A program made the position numbers and the translations under genes. From positions 2,021,001-2,085,000 of the forward strand of contig NZ_AP017367.1 of NCBI RefSeq assembly GCF_001548395.1: a stretch of DNA of 64,000 nucleotides, written 5' to 3'. The notes under the pieces are model-generated. The model did no database searches. It was not told where the DNA came from and saw nothing but the letters and a program-made list of their open reading frames with translations. This stretch comes from Leptolyngbya sp. O-77 (GTDB lineage Bacteria; Cyanobacteriota; Cyanobacteriia; Elainellales; Elainellaceae). Shown piece by piece: positions 43,741 through 54,505 of the stretch; the first letter of the stretch is position 1, and each line of letters starts with the position of its first letter.

Positions 43741-45826
43741 ATGTCTACAATCATCACGGTGACCACGACCGCTGACAGCGGTGCGGGATCTTTGCGGGCG
43801 GCGATCGCCCAGGCCACCAACGGAGCCACCATCCGCTTTGCCGCCAGCCTCCAGGGAAAGACCATCACCCTGACCAGCGGTCAGCTCACCATCAACCGCT
43901 CGATCACGATAGACGGCTCAGCAGCCCCCGGCATCACCCTCAGCGGCAACCGCACCAGCCGCATCTTGCAGGTTGGGGACAACGCCAAAGTGACCGTGCG
44001 GGATCTAGCTTTCAAGCACGGGCGTGCGACAGGCAATACCGAACAATCGGGCGGCGGCGGCGCAATCTTGACGAGCAATAGCAGTGAACTGACGGTAATT
44101 CGGTGTCGCTTTCAGGAAAACGCAGCTGGCTTTGGCGGGGCAATCTACACCGGATTTCGCGGGCGGACGCTCGTACAGGGCAGCACGTTCATCGCCAATG
44201 ACGGCACGCTCGCCAGAAATGAACGAGGCGGGGGGGCGATCGGCACCAAAAGCGGCGGCGTGCTGACCGTCCGCCACAGCCGGTTTCTCCGCAATCGCGG
44301 CATTAACGGCGGCGCAATCAATAGCCTCCTCGGTGAGCTAACCGTTGAAAATTCGATCTTTCGTGGCAATGACTCCACACCAGGCGCATCTCAACGGGGT
44401 GTCAGCGGCTACGGTGGTGCGATCTACACCGACGGGGCCAATGCCTCTGGCCCGAATGGCAGCTATGGCCCCATTGGCGGTCAAATCACACTCCGTAACA
44501 GCCGCTTTGAAAACAATCGCGGCGCGGCCCAAGGCGGCGGACTGTTTCTCTTTGCCTACCCGCCCGACAAGGTGCTGATTGAAAACTGCGCGATTGTCGG
44601 CAAATACTGTGATTCCTGGGTGCTGATGGCGAGGCGCTGGGCGGCGGCGGGCTGCGCCACGGCAACGCCGAGTTTGACCCTACGGAACAGCACACTGGCC
44701 AACAACACCGCCCAAGGCCAGGGGGGCGGGCTATGGGTGGGCGAGTCATCGCCAACGACCATCGTGAACACAACTTTTTCGGGCAATCGCGCCGACGATG
44801 GCAACGGCGGCGGGCTGGGCGGCGCAATCATGTTTGGCAACCGCACCACGTCTGCCACAACGCTGACCCATGTCACCGTTGCCTACAATCACGCTGGGTT
44901 CCAGGGTGGCGCGTTTTGGATGGGCGACCAGTCCATTACGCTCAAAAACTCCATCGTTGCGTTCAATACTGCCAGCAATCCCTGGAAGACTCGCGTTCAA
45001 ACGCGCAGACCGCTGATTGACGGTGGCGGCAATATCGAATTTCCAGGGCTGCAAAGTAAAGACGATCCGCGTGTTGTGGGCAACTCTCGCATCATCGACC
45101 CAAAGCTCGGTTCCCTCCAGGCAAACGGCGGATTGGGGCAGACCCACGCACTGCTAGCCGGTAGCCCCGCCATCAACACAGGAACGGGCGCAGGCGCACC
45201 TCGGACAGACCAGCGGGGGCTGAGCCGGGATGCCCAGCCTGATGTCGGTGCGGTCGAGTTTGGTCGGGGGCTGCGGTGGGAAGGCAGCGCTGGAGACGAC
45301 TGGCTGGTAGGTAGCACGGGCAGCGACACGCTGCTGGGCAATGACGGCAACGATCTGTTGTGGGGTGGTGCGGGCAAAGATGTGCTGACGGGTGGTGCGG
45401 GCGCTGACACATTTGTCTACGTTGGAGCAACCCTCAAATCGGCGCTGGCGGGCACGCGGCTAGCCAGACCAGATCGCATTACCGATTTCAGTCCTGCTGA
45501 GGGCGATCGCCTCCTGATCGAAGTCAACGGCGAATCGGTGTTGCCCAAGAACCTGTTCCATGCGGGGAACCGTGCAGGGGCAGCACGCTGAGGGGGGCGA
45601 TCGCCGCTGCCTACGCCGACAAAAACCAGCAACAGGCGGGCAAGCAAGCCCTGGCGATTGGAGAGGCGGTGCTGTTTTCTTGGGGCAGCCGCACGCTGCT
45701 CTCGATCAACGCAGAGGGCGCAGGCTTTGGGGCAAAACAGGATGGCGTAATCGATCTGACGGCGATCGCGCTGTCGCAGCGCCAGCAGCGGGCGGGTGTG
45801 CTGCCTGTGCAAACAGTTTTCACTTA
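43741..45826 (+). pseudogene. Secreted beta-helix/RTX surface protein (paralogue 1), frameshifted near its end
   Basis: Starts MSTIITVTTTADSGAGSLRA (CSLREA-like), then right-handed beta-helix repeats (GGGAILTSNSS, GGAIYTGFRG, GGAINSLLGE), a conserved HALLAGSPAINTG...DVGAVEF block, and RTX repeats LLGNDGNDLLWGGAGKD. The main frame stops at 45591 after FHAGNRAGAAR. Another frame carries on as TLRGAIAAAYADKNQQ to TAG at 45824-45826, matching the end of paralogue 2. Two extra Gs near 45560-45580 explain it. A local double shift also garbles residues ~290-305. Secreted; possibly a surface adhesin. Confidence 0.75.
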
Positions 45827-45965
45827 GGTGAAAAAATGATGAGCCGGTTGGCAATTTTTCTGAACGAATCGAAGCGTTTATGGAAAGCCAATTAGGTTCA
45901 TGTTGCCTGGTTCAAAGTTGTGTTTCCTGACTCGGTTGATTAGGTTCCATGTGCATCTACTGATT

Positions 45966-46020
45966 GATCTGAATTTGATCTGAATTTGATCTGAATTTGA
46001 TCTGAATTTGATCTGAACCA
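45966..46020. repeat. 11-bp tandem repeat GATCTGAATTT, five copies
   Basis: Units start at 45966, 45977, 45988, 45999 and 46010 (last one diverged). The period is close to one helical turn and it lies ~110 bases upstream of the second beta-helix gene. No such repeat precedes the first. Confidence 0.9.
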
Positions 46021-46126
46021 TCAGATCAGCGTTCACGTTCGCGTACTTCAGATTGATTTCTCGCTGGTTTATTTTTGTGCATTTCGCGTGCATTTCCTAC
46101 AGCTAACCATCAGATAGGGAACACTC

Positions 46127-48262
46127 ATGTCCACGATCATTACGGTTACGACGACGGCCGATAGCGGTGCCGGGTCTTTGCGGGCGGCGATCGCCCAAGC
46201 CACCAGCGGCAGCACGATTCGCTTTGCCAGCAGCCTGGCCGGGCAAACCATCACCCTCACCAGCGGCCAGATCAACATTCCCGCTGGCAAAAATCTGACC
46301 ATCGACGGCAGCACTGCGGCTGGGCTAAAAATTAGTGGCAACAACAAGTCACGCATTTTTTAACCTGCAATCGACCTCGGGTGCAGCCCACCAGCCTGTC
46401 AGTGAAAAATCTGACCCTGACCAACGGCTTCACGACCGAGCGCGGCGGGGCGATCGCCACGGAACACCAGGGCCGGCTGACGCTGGAAAACGTCGTCTTT
46501 ACCAACAACGTGGCCAACAAGGGCGGCGGCGCGGTGTTCAGCGCCTTTGAAGGCTCGCTGACGGTGACGGGGCAGCAAGTTCACAGGCAACAAGGCGACT
46601 GCGGGGCAATGATGAGCGCGGTGCTGGGGCGATCGCCTTTTGGGGCCCCGGCCCGCTGACGGTGAAAAACAGCGAGTTTGTTAACAACCAGGGCATCAAC
46701 GGCGGCGCGATCAACAGCCTCAACGGCAAGCTCACAATTGAGAATTCCAAGTTCCTCAACAACAGCACCACGGCTGCTTTTTACGACACAGGCAAGCCCA
46801 ACCCGTTTTTGCGGGGGTTTGGCGGCGCAATCTACACCGACCGCGCCAGTTCCACCAGCGAAGCGTCCGGCTTTATCCGCATCACAGGCAGCGTGTTTGA
46901 GGGCAACAAAGGCAAGGGCGAAGGCGGCGCAGCCTACCTCTACACGGGCAAGCAAGATAGCGTCACCATTACGGGCAGCCTGTTCAAAGACAACTCGGTG
47001 ACGGCACTGCCCCAGGGTAACGGCGGCAACGGCGGGGCGATCGTGGTCATGAGCAACGATCTAAACCGGGGCTTGACGATCAGCACCACGGCGATCGTCG
47101 GCAACAGCGCCACGGGCCAGGGCGGCGGCATCTGGACGATGAAAGCGCCCGCCACCATTACCAACAGCACCTTTTCTGGAAACGCCGTCACGGGGCGCAG
47201 CTCCAGCAACGTGGGGGGCGGCATGGCGCTGTATAACAACGCCACGATCGTCAACACTACGATCGCCCTCAATACCGCAGGCTGGGTCGGTGGCGGCGTT
47301 TCGGTGGCAGGCGGCAACACCGCTACGCTACGAAACACCGTCTTTTTTAACAACACCGCAGCCAACGGCGGCAACAGTTGGAATATCCAGCAGCAGAGCA
47401 GCGGCACGTTTACTAACGGCGGCGGCAACCTGCAATTTTCCACCTTTGCGGGCGGCTCAAGCAGCAGCAACCTCGTGTTTTCTGGCATCCGCATCGCCGA
47501 CCCCAAGCTGGGCGATTTGCAGCAAGCGAGCGGCGGGTTTCTGCTGTTTCACCCGCTGTTAGACGGCAGCGCCGCGATCAACACAGGCACCAGTTCCGGC
47601 GCACCGACCACCGACCAGCTTGGCCGCACCCGCGACAGCAAGATCGACATTGGCGCGGTGGAGTTTGGCGCTACGGGCACGCCGCTCGATCCGCCTACTG
47701 AAATCACGGGCACGGCGGCAAATGACATCCTGCTGGGCACTGCGGGGACAGACGTTCTGCGGGGCGAAGGCGGCGGCGACATCCTGCTGGGCAGAACGGG
47801 CGGCGATACGCTGGTCGGCGGCACAGGAGCCGATTGGTTTGTCTATAGCGCGGGGGCGGCAGGGCAAGGGCGTTCAAGCAGTCGAGAATCACTGCGCCCG
47901 ATCGCATTCTGGATTTCAATGTGCTGGAGGGCGATCGCCTCGTGTTCGACTTTGACAACAGCTTGACCACGCTAAACCGTCCTAAGGCGTTGTTTAATGC
48001 AGGCCGCATCAAGGCGAAAACCCTGGAAGATGCCGTTAAGCTTGCCTACGCCGACAAAAACCACAAGCGAGGCGGCCGTCAGGCGCTCAAAGCCAACGAA
48101 GCGGTGATGTTTCGGTGGAAGCGAGAGCTATACCTGGCCGCCAATAATGGCTCCGCCAGCTTCAGCGCCAAGGATGACCTTGTAGTCAATCTCACTGGTG
48201 CATCTCTTGCAGAAGGACATGCAGCGCTGGGCGTATTGCCTGGCGCCACCTACTTTGCCTAA
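46127..48262 (+). pseudogene. Secreted beta-helix/RTX surface protein (paralogue 2), several frameshifts
   Basis: Near-identical start to paralogue 1 (MSTIITVTTTADSGAGSLRA). Frame breaks occur at the six-T run near 46350, near 46379, at ACGGGGC near 46570 and GCGGGGC near 46602, and near 47870. Dropping one base at each gives a continuous protein: beta-helix (VTGSKFTGNKATAGN, GGAINSLNGK), HPLLDGSAAINTG and DIGAVEF, RTX (LRGEGGGDILLGRTGGD), and a shared end (AYADKNHKRGGRQALKAN). Either a dead tandem copy or a copy with read errors. Ends in a good terminator. Confidence 0.75.
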
Positions 48263-48295
48263 TCTCGGTTTGTTTTCCTAATCTAAAATGCTCCC

Positions 48296-48338
48296 AAGGC
48301 GCTGCGCGATAGACATTCCTCGCACAGCGCCTTGCTTT
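48296..48338 (+). terminator. Intrinsic terminator after paralogue 2
   Basis: AAGGCGCTG (48296-48304) pairs perfectly with CAGCGCCTT (48325-48333), then GCTTT. The inner bases add CGCGA/TCGC pairing. Confidence 0.75.
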
Positions 48339-48443
48339 ATGAGCGTTCGATATGGAGCATCAGCCTATCATCATTTAAGTTTGTCGTCCCTACTTCAGCG
48401 GGCTGACTGAAGTCAGCACTACAAACAGTTTTCTAATCGTCCC

Positions 48444-49950
48444 TTAGTAAGGCGAGAAGGTGTAGACCAGGCCCAGCGTTGCGCCCACGTCAAAGCTGTC
48501 AAACAGCCCAAAATTGATGCCCGTCGTCAGCGCCAAAGAAGACGTGACGGGGATATCGAAACCGCCCGTCACCAGCAGGTCTACTTCGCTGTCGTCGCCA
48601 AAGGAGAAGGCAAGCCCTGCGCCAACGTAGGGAGCCAGCGTTGCGTATCCCGTCCGAATGGGTTCTAGGTCAAAGGTAACAGGCAGCAACACTTCTACGT
48701 CGTCTTCAATTAGCAGCCCTGGACGAATCGACAGCGTGCGGCCCAGGGCAAACTTGCTCAGGATGGCAAAGCTGGTGTTACCCAGCGCAGAGTCGCCGCC
48801 GATGCCCAGGTTTGCCCCCAGCGCCCAATGAAGCTGGGGGGTTGACGCGGGACCTGCGGCCAAGCGCATCAGCCGTGCCGCCGACCGCATCTTGCACATC
48901 GGCGATTGTGGGGACGACGCACACCACAGCCCGACGGGCGCTAAAGGTGTAGCCCAACCCCAGCAGGATGCCAAAGTCTACTTCATCGCCGAAGGGTGCA
49001 AGGTTGGCGGATGCCGTCGCCACCAGCGAACTGTTGATCGGAAAATCTAGCCCGCCCGTTAGCAGGAAGTCCACGTTGTTGTCGTCGCCCGTGGAAAAGG
49101 TGAGGCCCAGCCCCCGCAAAAGGGCGCAATGCCCCGCGCCTGGCCCCGGCAATGCCAAAGTCGTAGGTAACAGGAACAAGAACGCTCACATCGTCTTCGA
49201 TCAGCAGGGCTGGGACGCAGGGAGAGGGTAGGGGATTGAGGGGCAATTTTGCTGAGGACGGCAAAGCTGGTGTCGCCGATGGCGGCATCGCCCGCAATGC
49301 CCAGGTTGACCCCTACACCGATGTAGCTGAAGACATAGCGGACTTCGCGGGGGGCCCGTTTGAGCAAATTTCGATGGGGGGCGGGAACTGAGAAGCCGGG
49401 ATCGGGATAGGTCTGGATCAAGCTCTACATCGGTATTGGCGATCGCCCGATTGGTGGGCATCGGTTCCCAGATCTGCGGCAGTGCCCGTCGGAACCTCAA
49501 TTTCGGCAGCTTCGATAGACCCCGACTGCGGCGCTCTCGACTAGGGGGAGTGACAGGTGCAGTAGTGAATTCGGTAATCGGTTCGGCAACAAGTCCTTCT
49601 TCTGGAGTAACTCCGCTTGCGGGTGCAGGAGAAACAGTCGTTTCAGTCCCAACTTTGACGGATTCCAGCCATTCGCCAGGCAGATTTTCGGCATCCAGCG
49701 AGCGATCAGGAGGAGTAGTTGAAAGTGCGGGAGTCATGCTATCAACCGGGGCGGCTGACTCAGTGGCGATCGCCCGAATGCCAGATTTACTGATCGATTC
49801 TGCGGCAACTGACTCTGTAGTAGTCGGTTCTACGGCGATCGCGGCCGCGGCGACGGCCACCTGTCCACCCACAATGACCGTAGACACTAGCACACTGCAT
49901 GACAGCAATAGGCGCTGCCATCGACGGGTAGATTGCAGATCGGGTTGCAT
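48444..49950 (-). pseudogene. Outer-membrane barrel-like protein with duplicated ~200-aa unit, frameshifted
   Basis: Starts at the ATG at 49950 with an AGGAG ribosome site and a signal peptide (MQPDLQSTRRWQRLLLSCSV...VAVAAA). After a ~150-residue Ser/Thr/Pro/Ala region come two versions of one barrel unit. The first has NLGIAGDAAIGDTSFAVLSK and LLIEDDVSVLVPVTYDF; the second has NLGIGGDSALGNTSFAILSK and LLIEDDVEVLLPVTFDL; both end in a YTFS motif (LGYTFS, LVYTFSPY). Frame breaks occur near 49400, 49215, 49120 and 48880. Likely an outer-membrane protein or adhesin; dead or misread. Confidence 0.65.
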
Positions 49951-50448
49951 ATACTCACTCCTCAGAAGACTTTCCTCAACACTGGATGCGATCGCCGCAC
50001 GACTCAAAGGCGCATTGGCAGGTAAACCAGCGGAAATCTACTAATGGCAATAAACCACATTATGAATTGTGGAAGAAATACACCTGAAGTCAGGAAGTAT
50101 TGCAAAGAATGGCTCAGCCTTGCGATAGAAATAGCCGGAGGTCAGCCAATTTGCGCCTTTTTTGGGCTGCTGCTTTCAAGCATCGCTTCTCGCAGAATTT
50201 TACAAGGTGATACATATCTTCGCCAGATGTGCTCGATACTTTACTGACAAATTTCACTTACACTACGGATGTTTTGACGAGCAATCTCAAGGGCGATGCT
50301 CGCATGGAGATAGACCCTTTTGAGGATTACGTTTAGGAATTTGGTTTAAGAATTGAGAGCCAAAATCGACTGACCCAGGTCGCAAATTTCAAGTTCAAAG
50401 GTCTGCATTTGAATTCTTAATTGAGTCGATTGAGAGATTGAGATACTT
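49951..50448. other. Divergent intergenic region
   Basis: About 500 bases between the barrel gene and the DUF1400-C45 gene. A short frame at 50044-50247 has no motif and a poor start. No recognised RNA or repeat. Confidence 0.4.
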
Positions 50449-53091
50449 ATGGGGTATAACTTTCGTGGTTTTCGAGGGGTGAGAGAAGGGGCGATCGCCC
50501 AGTTCTTGCCACTGCGGCGGATGTTTCATCGTCCTTCTGTGAAATTAGGCGTAGGACTGGGCGTGGGGCTGCTGCTGAGCCTACTGCTCAACCTGCTGAT
50601 GATTCATCGCGTCAGCGCCGCCCAAACGGTGATTCTCCAGTTTCGAGATCAGCGGCTGTCGGTTCCCTATGCCGAACTCGCCACCTTCGCAACGCAGAAA
50701 ACCCTGTCCGAGCCGACTCAAGCGTTTCTAACTGCGGCAGATATCGACCCAGAAGATCTGCACCGCTGGCTAACGCGAGAGACGGCGATCGCCAACCTGG
50801 ATGCCTTGCCAGAACGCAGCTTCATCTTCCTCCAGGTCAACAAAACCCTGGGCGACCCCCTCGGCAGCGAACGGCTCAACGACGTTGAAACGGCCTTTCG
50901 TCGCGCTCTGCGAAACGACGGTCAGTTCTCGGTGCTGGAGCTGCTGCAATACTATCCCCAGCCCGCCGTGCGGATGGAAGTGGGACGGCTGGAACAAGCC
51001 TACACAGACACAGAGCTGGTGGTGGATCGGCTGCTGCCCGTGCTGCGGGTGGTGGAGGCGGTGCTGCCGGAGATAGTGTGTGACTGCAATGCAGACCGCG
51101 CAACGACCCAAGCCAGGGCCCAGGTAGAGAGGGCGTTTGCTAATTTGAACAGGGCGATCGCCCCGTCAAAATCGGCCGAGCCGGATGCAAAACGGGTTGC
51201 TGCTCTGGCTGCTGCTCCTGCCGCTGCGCCCCAGTCTAGGGCGGCTACCGTTCAACTGGCTCAAGCTGCGCCGCCGCTGCCCAACTATGCCAATCGGCGG
51301 CTGGTGATTGCGCTGGGGCCGCTGCGCCCGTCGATTAGCATTGGCGACCTCACCACCTTTGCCGAAACGGGCTATCTTTCGCCGGGCTGGCGGTCGATGC
51401 TGCGAATTGCCAGGATTGCCCCCGATGAACTGCGGCAGGCGCTCAGCCACAAAGTTGCTGCCAGCGCCACAGACCTGGATGAAGACCTGAATTCTCTGCT
51501 GGGTGAATACGTGCTGTTCAAGATTGGCGACGTGATTCAAACCCCGTCCGACCGCGCCAATATCCAGGCGTTGCGGTCTATGCTGGTGCTGTCGGCTGCT
51601 GGCGATAATCAGTTCACCCTGCTGGAGCTGTTGCAGCGCTACCCGACCTCGCAAATTGTGCTAAACGGGGGACGGCTGATTCGCATTAGCAAGCTCGTTC
51701 AGCGGGCGATTTCCGAATCAGAAACTTCGGAAGGGGCGATCGCCTTCGAGTCGTGGCTGCTGAATCTGCAAGCTTCGGCCGCAGAAATCGTCTGCGATTG
51801 CGACACGGCAGCGCCAAATCCATCCGTACCCGAAGTGGCGATCGCCCCCGAAAAAGTTGCCGCCTTTTTGCCCGCCAACTGGCAGCCCGTCCCTGCCCAT
51901 CGGGAAGAGCGCGGCTTAATCAAAATCGTCTGGCTGGCAGGAACTCCCTACGACATGGGCTATCAGCACGGCTCTCTACTGCATGATGAAATCGCCAGCA
52001 TTGGGGAGCGTCCGCTGCGGATTGCTCGGCTGGCGGGCGTAGGTCTGGGACTGGGGCGACTGGCCAAAAACCGAGCCTTTCCAGAACTACTGGAAGAATG
52101 TCGGGGCATGGCCGATGCGGCCAGCGATATCGGCATGGATACGGACGTTTGCATGATGATGTCCTATGCCGATGTGTTTCAAGAAATTCTCGGCTACACG
52201 CTGCCGCGAGAACTGTTTTGGGAAGGCTGTAACCAATTTGTGGCAACCAACGCCGCCACGAAAGACGGCTATCTCTATCACGGCAGCAGCGTTGACAACG
52301 ATAAGAAACCCGTCGATTATGTCGTTTACAATCCGGTGCTGTTTGTGCGCCAGCCAGACAACGGCTTGCCCCATGTATTTGTCACCTATCCAGGGGTCAT
52401 CTGGCCCAATTCTGGGCTAAACATAGCAGGGATTTCGTTGGGATTGGATACTGCCCACGCCGCCGACACTCGCGAACTGAGGCTGGAGGGTCGCAGCAAT
52501 GTGCAAATCATGGGGCAAATCTTGAAAACGGCGACCAGCTTTGCTGAAGCCCGCAGCCTCATGGAAACCCAGCCTCGTGTGCGGGGCAATATTATCATGA
52601 TTACCGATGGCAAGTCGCGGGAGGCGGGCGTGTTTGAGTTTACGGGGCAGCATCTGGGCGTGCGTCCCCTCCAGGACAATGGCGTGCTTTACACGACCAA
52701 TCACTTTGTTTTGCCGGAGATGTTTGAGCGGCAGCCCTTGCCAATCAATATTTCCAGCGATCGCCGCTTTAGACGACTGGCGCAGCTTTTAGAGCCAGAT
52801 GGCATTAGCTCTCGCTATGGCGAAATCGATCCGACTGGGGTGGCAGAAATTTTGCGCGATCGCACTCATCCCGACACGATGGAAGCCAGCCCCTTCAATC
52901 TGTTTGACGACGATGCCAGTCCTGGCGGCAACGGCGCATTGCGGCAGGCCATCTTCGACCCCATGCGGCTCAAGGTTTGGATCGCGGCAGGCGATCCGCC
53001 AGTGCCCCAAAATCCGTTTCGCTGTTTTGCGGTTGGGCAACTGCTAGGATTTCCCGACGCGGCGGGCTGCAACGCACCGAGCATCCCGTAG
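50449..53091 (+). CDS. DUF1400-DUF1400-C45 acyltransferase/autoproteolytic hydrolase fusion
   Basis: 880 aa. Membrane anchor/signal at ~30-52 (GVGLLLSLLLNLLMIHRVSA). Two DUF1400-like units: ~60-225 (VILQFRDQRLSVPYAELATF, ending EIVCDC) and ~285-460 (VIALGPLRPSISIGDLTTF, also ending EIVCDC). Then a C45/AAT domain (~490-880) with GTPYDMGYQHGSLL and the predicted nucleophile Cys in WEGCNQFVATNAATKDG. C45 enzymes cleave themselves to expose the Cys and then act on amides or acyl groups. DUF1400 is usually fused to alpha/beta hydrolases, so this pairing is unusual. Confidence 0.8.
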   Translation: MGYNFRGFRGVREGAIAQFLPLRRMFHRPSVKLGVGLGVGLLLSLLLNLLMIHRVSAAQTVILQFRDQRLSVPYAELATFATQKTLSEPTQAFLTAADIDPEDLHRWLTRETAIANLDALPERSFIFLQVNKTLGDPLGSERLNDVETAFRRALRNDGQFSVLELLQYYPQPAVRMEVGRLEQAYTDTELVVDRLLPVLRVVEAVLPEIVCDCNADRATTQARAQVERAFANLNRAIAPSKSAEPDAKRVAALAAAPAAAPQSRAATVQLAQAAPPLPNYANRRLVIALGPLRPSISIGDLTTFAETGYLSPGWRSMLRIARIAPDELRQALSHKVAASATDLDEDLNSLLGEYVLFKIGDVIQTPSDRANIQALRSMLVLSAAGDNQFTLLELLQRYPTSQIVLNGGRLIRISKLVQRAISESETSEGAIAFESWLLNLQASAAEIVCDCDTAAPNPSVPEVAIAPEKVAAFLPANWQPVPAHREERGLIKIVWLAGTPYDMGYQHGSLLHDEIASIGERPLRIARLAGVGLGLGRLAKNRAFPELLEECRGMADAASDIGMDTDVCMMMSYADVFQEILGYTLPRELFWEGCNQFVATNAATKDGYLYHGSSVDNDKKPVDYVVYNPVLFVRQPDNGLPHVFVTYPGVIWPNSGLNIAGISLGLDTAHAADTRELRLEGRSNVQIMGQILKTATSFAEARSLMETQPRVRGNIIMITDGKSREAGVFEFTGQHLGVRPLQDNGVLYTTNHFVLPEMFERQPLPINISSDRRFRRLAQLLEPDGISSRYGEIDPTGVAEILRDRTHPDTMEASPFNLFDDDASPGGNGALRQAIFDPMRLKVWIAAGDPPVPQNPFRCFAVGQLLGFPDAAGCNAPSIP

Positions 53092-53321
53092 ACTGGAGCC
53101 TTGCCAGCGGCTTTGCGCTGCCTAAAAAATTGCAACCGCGAATGTACGCAGGAAACCTACACAAACAGCAGGGTTTTCCAGTATCCTGCTTTAATGCATA
53201 CGGAAATTACTGAGATCTTTAAAGACTCCTGCTGGTGTGGTTGGATTTATCCTCAGAAAACAGGTTGTTTTGCAGTTGGTTTTCTGGGGCGCAGCTAGAG
53301 GAAACGTTTGAGGAAACAATT

Positions 53322-53852
53322 ATGGTGCAACAATATTTTTCAGAAGAGGAGTGGGCTGTTTTAACGCAAGCGCCTATGCAGGCAATTATTGCGCTGACGC
53401 TGGCCGACAAGACCGATCCCGTCTCTTTTATGAAAGAAGTACAGGCGGGTGTTCAGACTCTCGCTGCTGAGCAGCAGCGTCAGGATCTGCCGCCCGATGG
53501 GCTGGTCAATTCAGTGGTCTCAGCACTCAACGAATTGGATCTGGCCGACGGCACTCCGGCTGATTCGCTACTGCTGAAGAAGGAGTTTCAAATTCTCCGC
53601 TATATTCGTGATTTGAAAAACGCATCCGAAGGACGAAATGCGGCGATCGCCCATTTTGATAAAGTCAAAGCGGTGCTGGACTCTAAGGTGACGGGTGTGC
53701 AGGCGAATGAGTACAAAGACTGGCTATTGGCGATCGCCATCAAAGTTGCCGAAGCTGTAAAAGAGGGTGGCTTTCTGGGCATCGGCGGTGAGAAGATCAG
53801 CGAAGCCGAAGCCTCGGTACTTCGCAAGCTAGAAGATGCGTTAAAGTCTTAA
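53322..53852 (+). CDS. Uncharacterised helical protein (176 aa)
   Basis: ATG at 53322 after GAGGAAAC. Mostly helical and acidic (MVQQYFSEEEWAVLTQAP, ALTLADKTDPVSFMKEVQAG), then KDWLLAIAIKVAEAVKEGGF and a GFLGIGGEKISEAEA end that resembles segments in other small cyanobacterial proteins of unknown role. Soluble, no signal. No function proposed. Confidence 0.75.
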   Translation: MVQQYFSEEEWAVLTQAPMQAIIALTLADKTDPVSFMKEVQAGVQTLAAEQQRQDLPPDGLVNSVVSALNELDLADGTPADSLLLKKEFQILRYIRDLKNASEGRNAAIAHFDKVKAVLDSKVTGVQANEYKDWLLAIAIKVAEAVKEGGFLGIGGEKISEAEASVLRKLEDALKS

Positions 53853-54092
53853 TTCTTTACCAATTGAGGCGCTAAATTGGTGAGATTATTGGCATAGCAT
53901 ACGACAAGTTTCAGCTAGAAAAAAGGCTCGTTTTGCAAATTCTCTAAAGCTGAAAGATTGCAGGCAACCACCTGTTTTTGAGACAACTTTAATCAAGTGA
54001 GCTTTGATTGTTCGGTTCCACTTTGTCTCTTGAGTTGATTTCTGACCTTCTGATTTAATGAGTCTCTGGACAGTAGATTTGTAGGAGTGATT

Positions 54093-54464
54093 ATGATTGG
54101 ACTTTTAATTTCAATTTTGGTGCTGGCAATCAGCCTGCTGATTATTTCTAAGCTGCCTTTGGGTATTGATATTGATAACCCTGGTGCTGCCCTATTTGCA
54201 GGGGCGATTATCGGACTGCTCAATGGCATCTGGTATGCGTTTCCGCAGTTTATTCGCACGGCTTCCTGGCTGTTCACGCTGGGCATTGTGCCGCTGCTGG
54301 GTTCGGTGATTGTGTTTGGTCTGGCAGCGCTGCTGACTCAGGGCTTTCGCTTGCGCTGGGGCATTGGTAGCGCCATTCTGGGGGCGATCGCCCTGGCCAT
54401 TGTCAGCTCCATTTTGAACTCAATCCTGGCGGCAACGGGTCTGCTGCCTGCGGGTGCGGTGTAG
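54093..54464 (+). CDS. Phage-holin-family (superfamily IV type) four-helix membrane protein
   Basis: 123 aa, four hydrophobic helices (starting MIGLLISILVLAISLLIISK). The middle PGAALFAGAIIGLLNGIWY is typical of the mycobacterial 4-TMS holin-like family found in many non-phage genomes. ATG at 54093 has TAGGAG six bases upstream; a GTG at 54087 is possible. A true holin role is unlikely without phage genes. Confidence 0.8.
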   Translation: MIGLLISILVLAISLLIISKLPLGIDIDNPGAALFAGAIIGLLNGIWYAFPQFIRTASWLFTLGIVPLLGSVIVFGLAALLTQGFRLRWGIGSAILGAIALAIVSSILNSILAATGLLPAGAV

Positions 54465-54505
54465 GTTATCCCGGTTCAGTCGGTTTCACGACGCGATAAA
54501 GCCCG

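Noticed and set aside
50044..50247. 67-aa frame upstream of the DUF1400-C45 gene
   Set aside because: No motif, no ribosome site, mixed composition; not supported as a gene.
54093..54464. Prophage holin
   Set aside because: No phage genes nearby; the family is common in non-phage settings.
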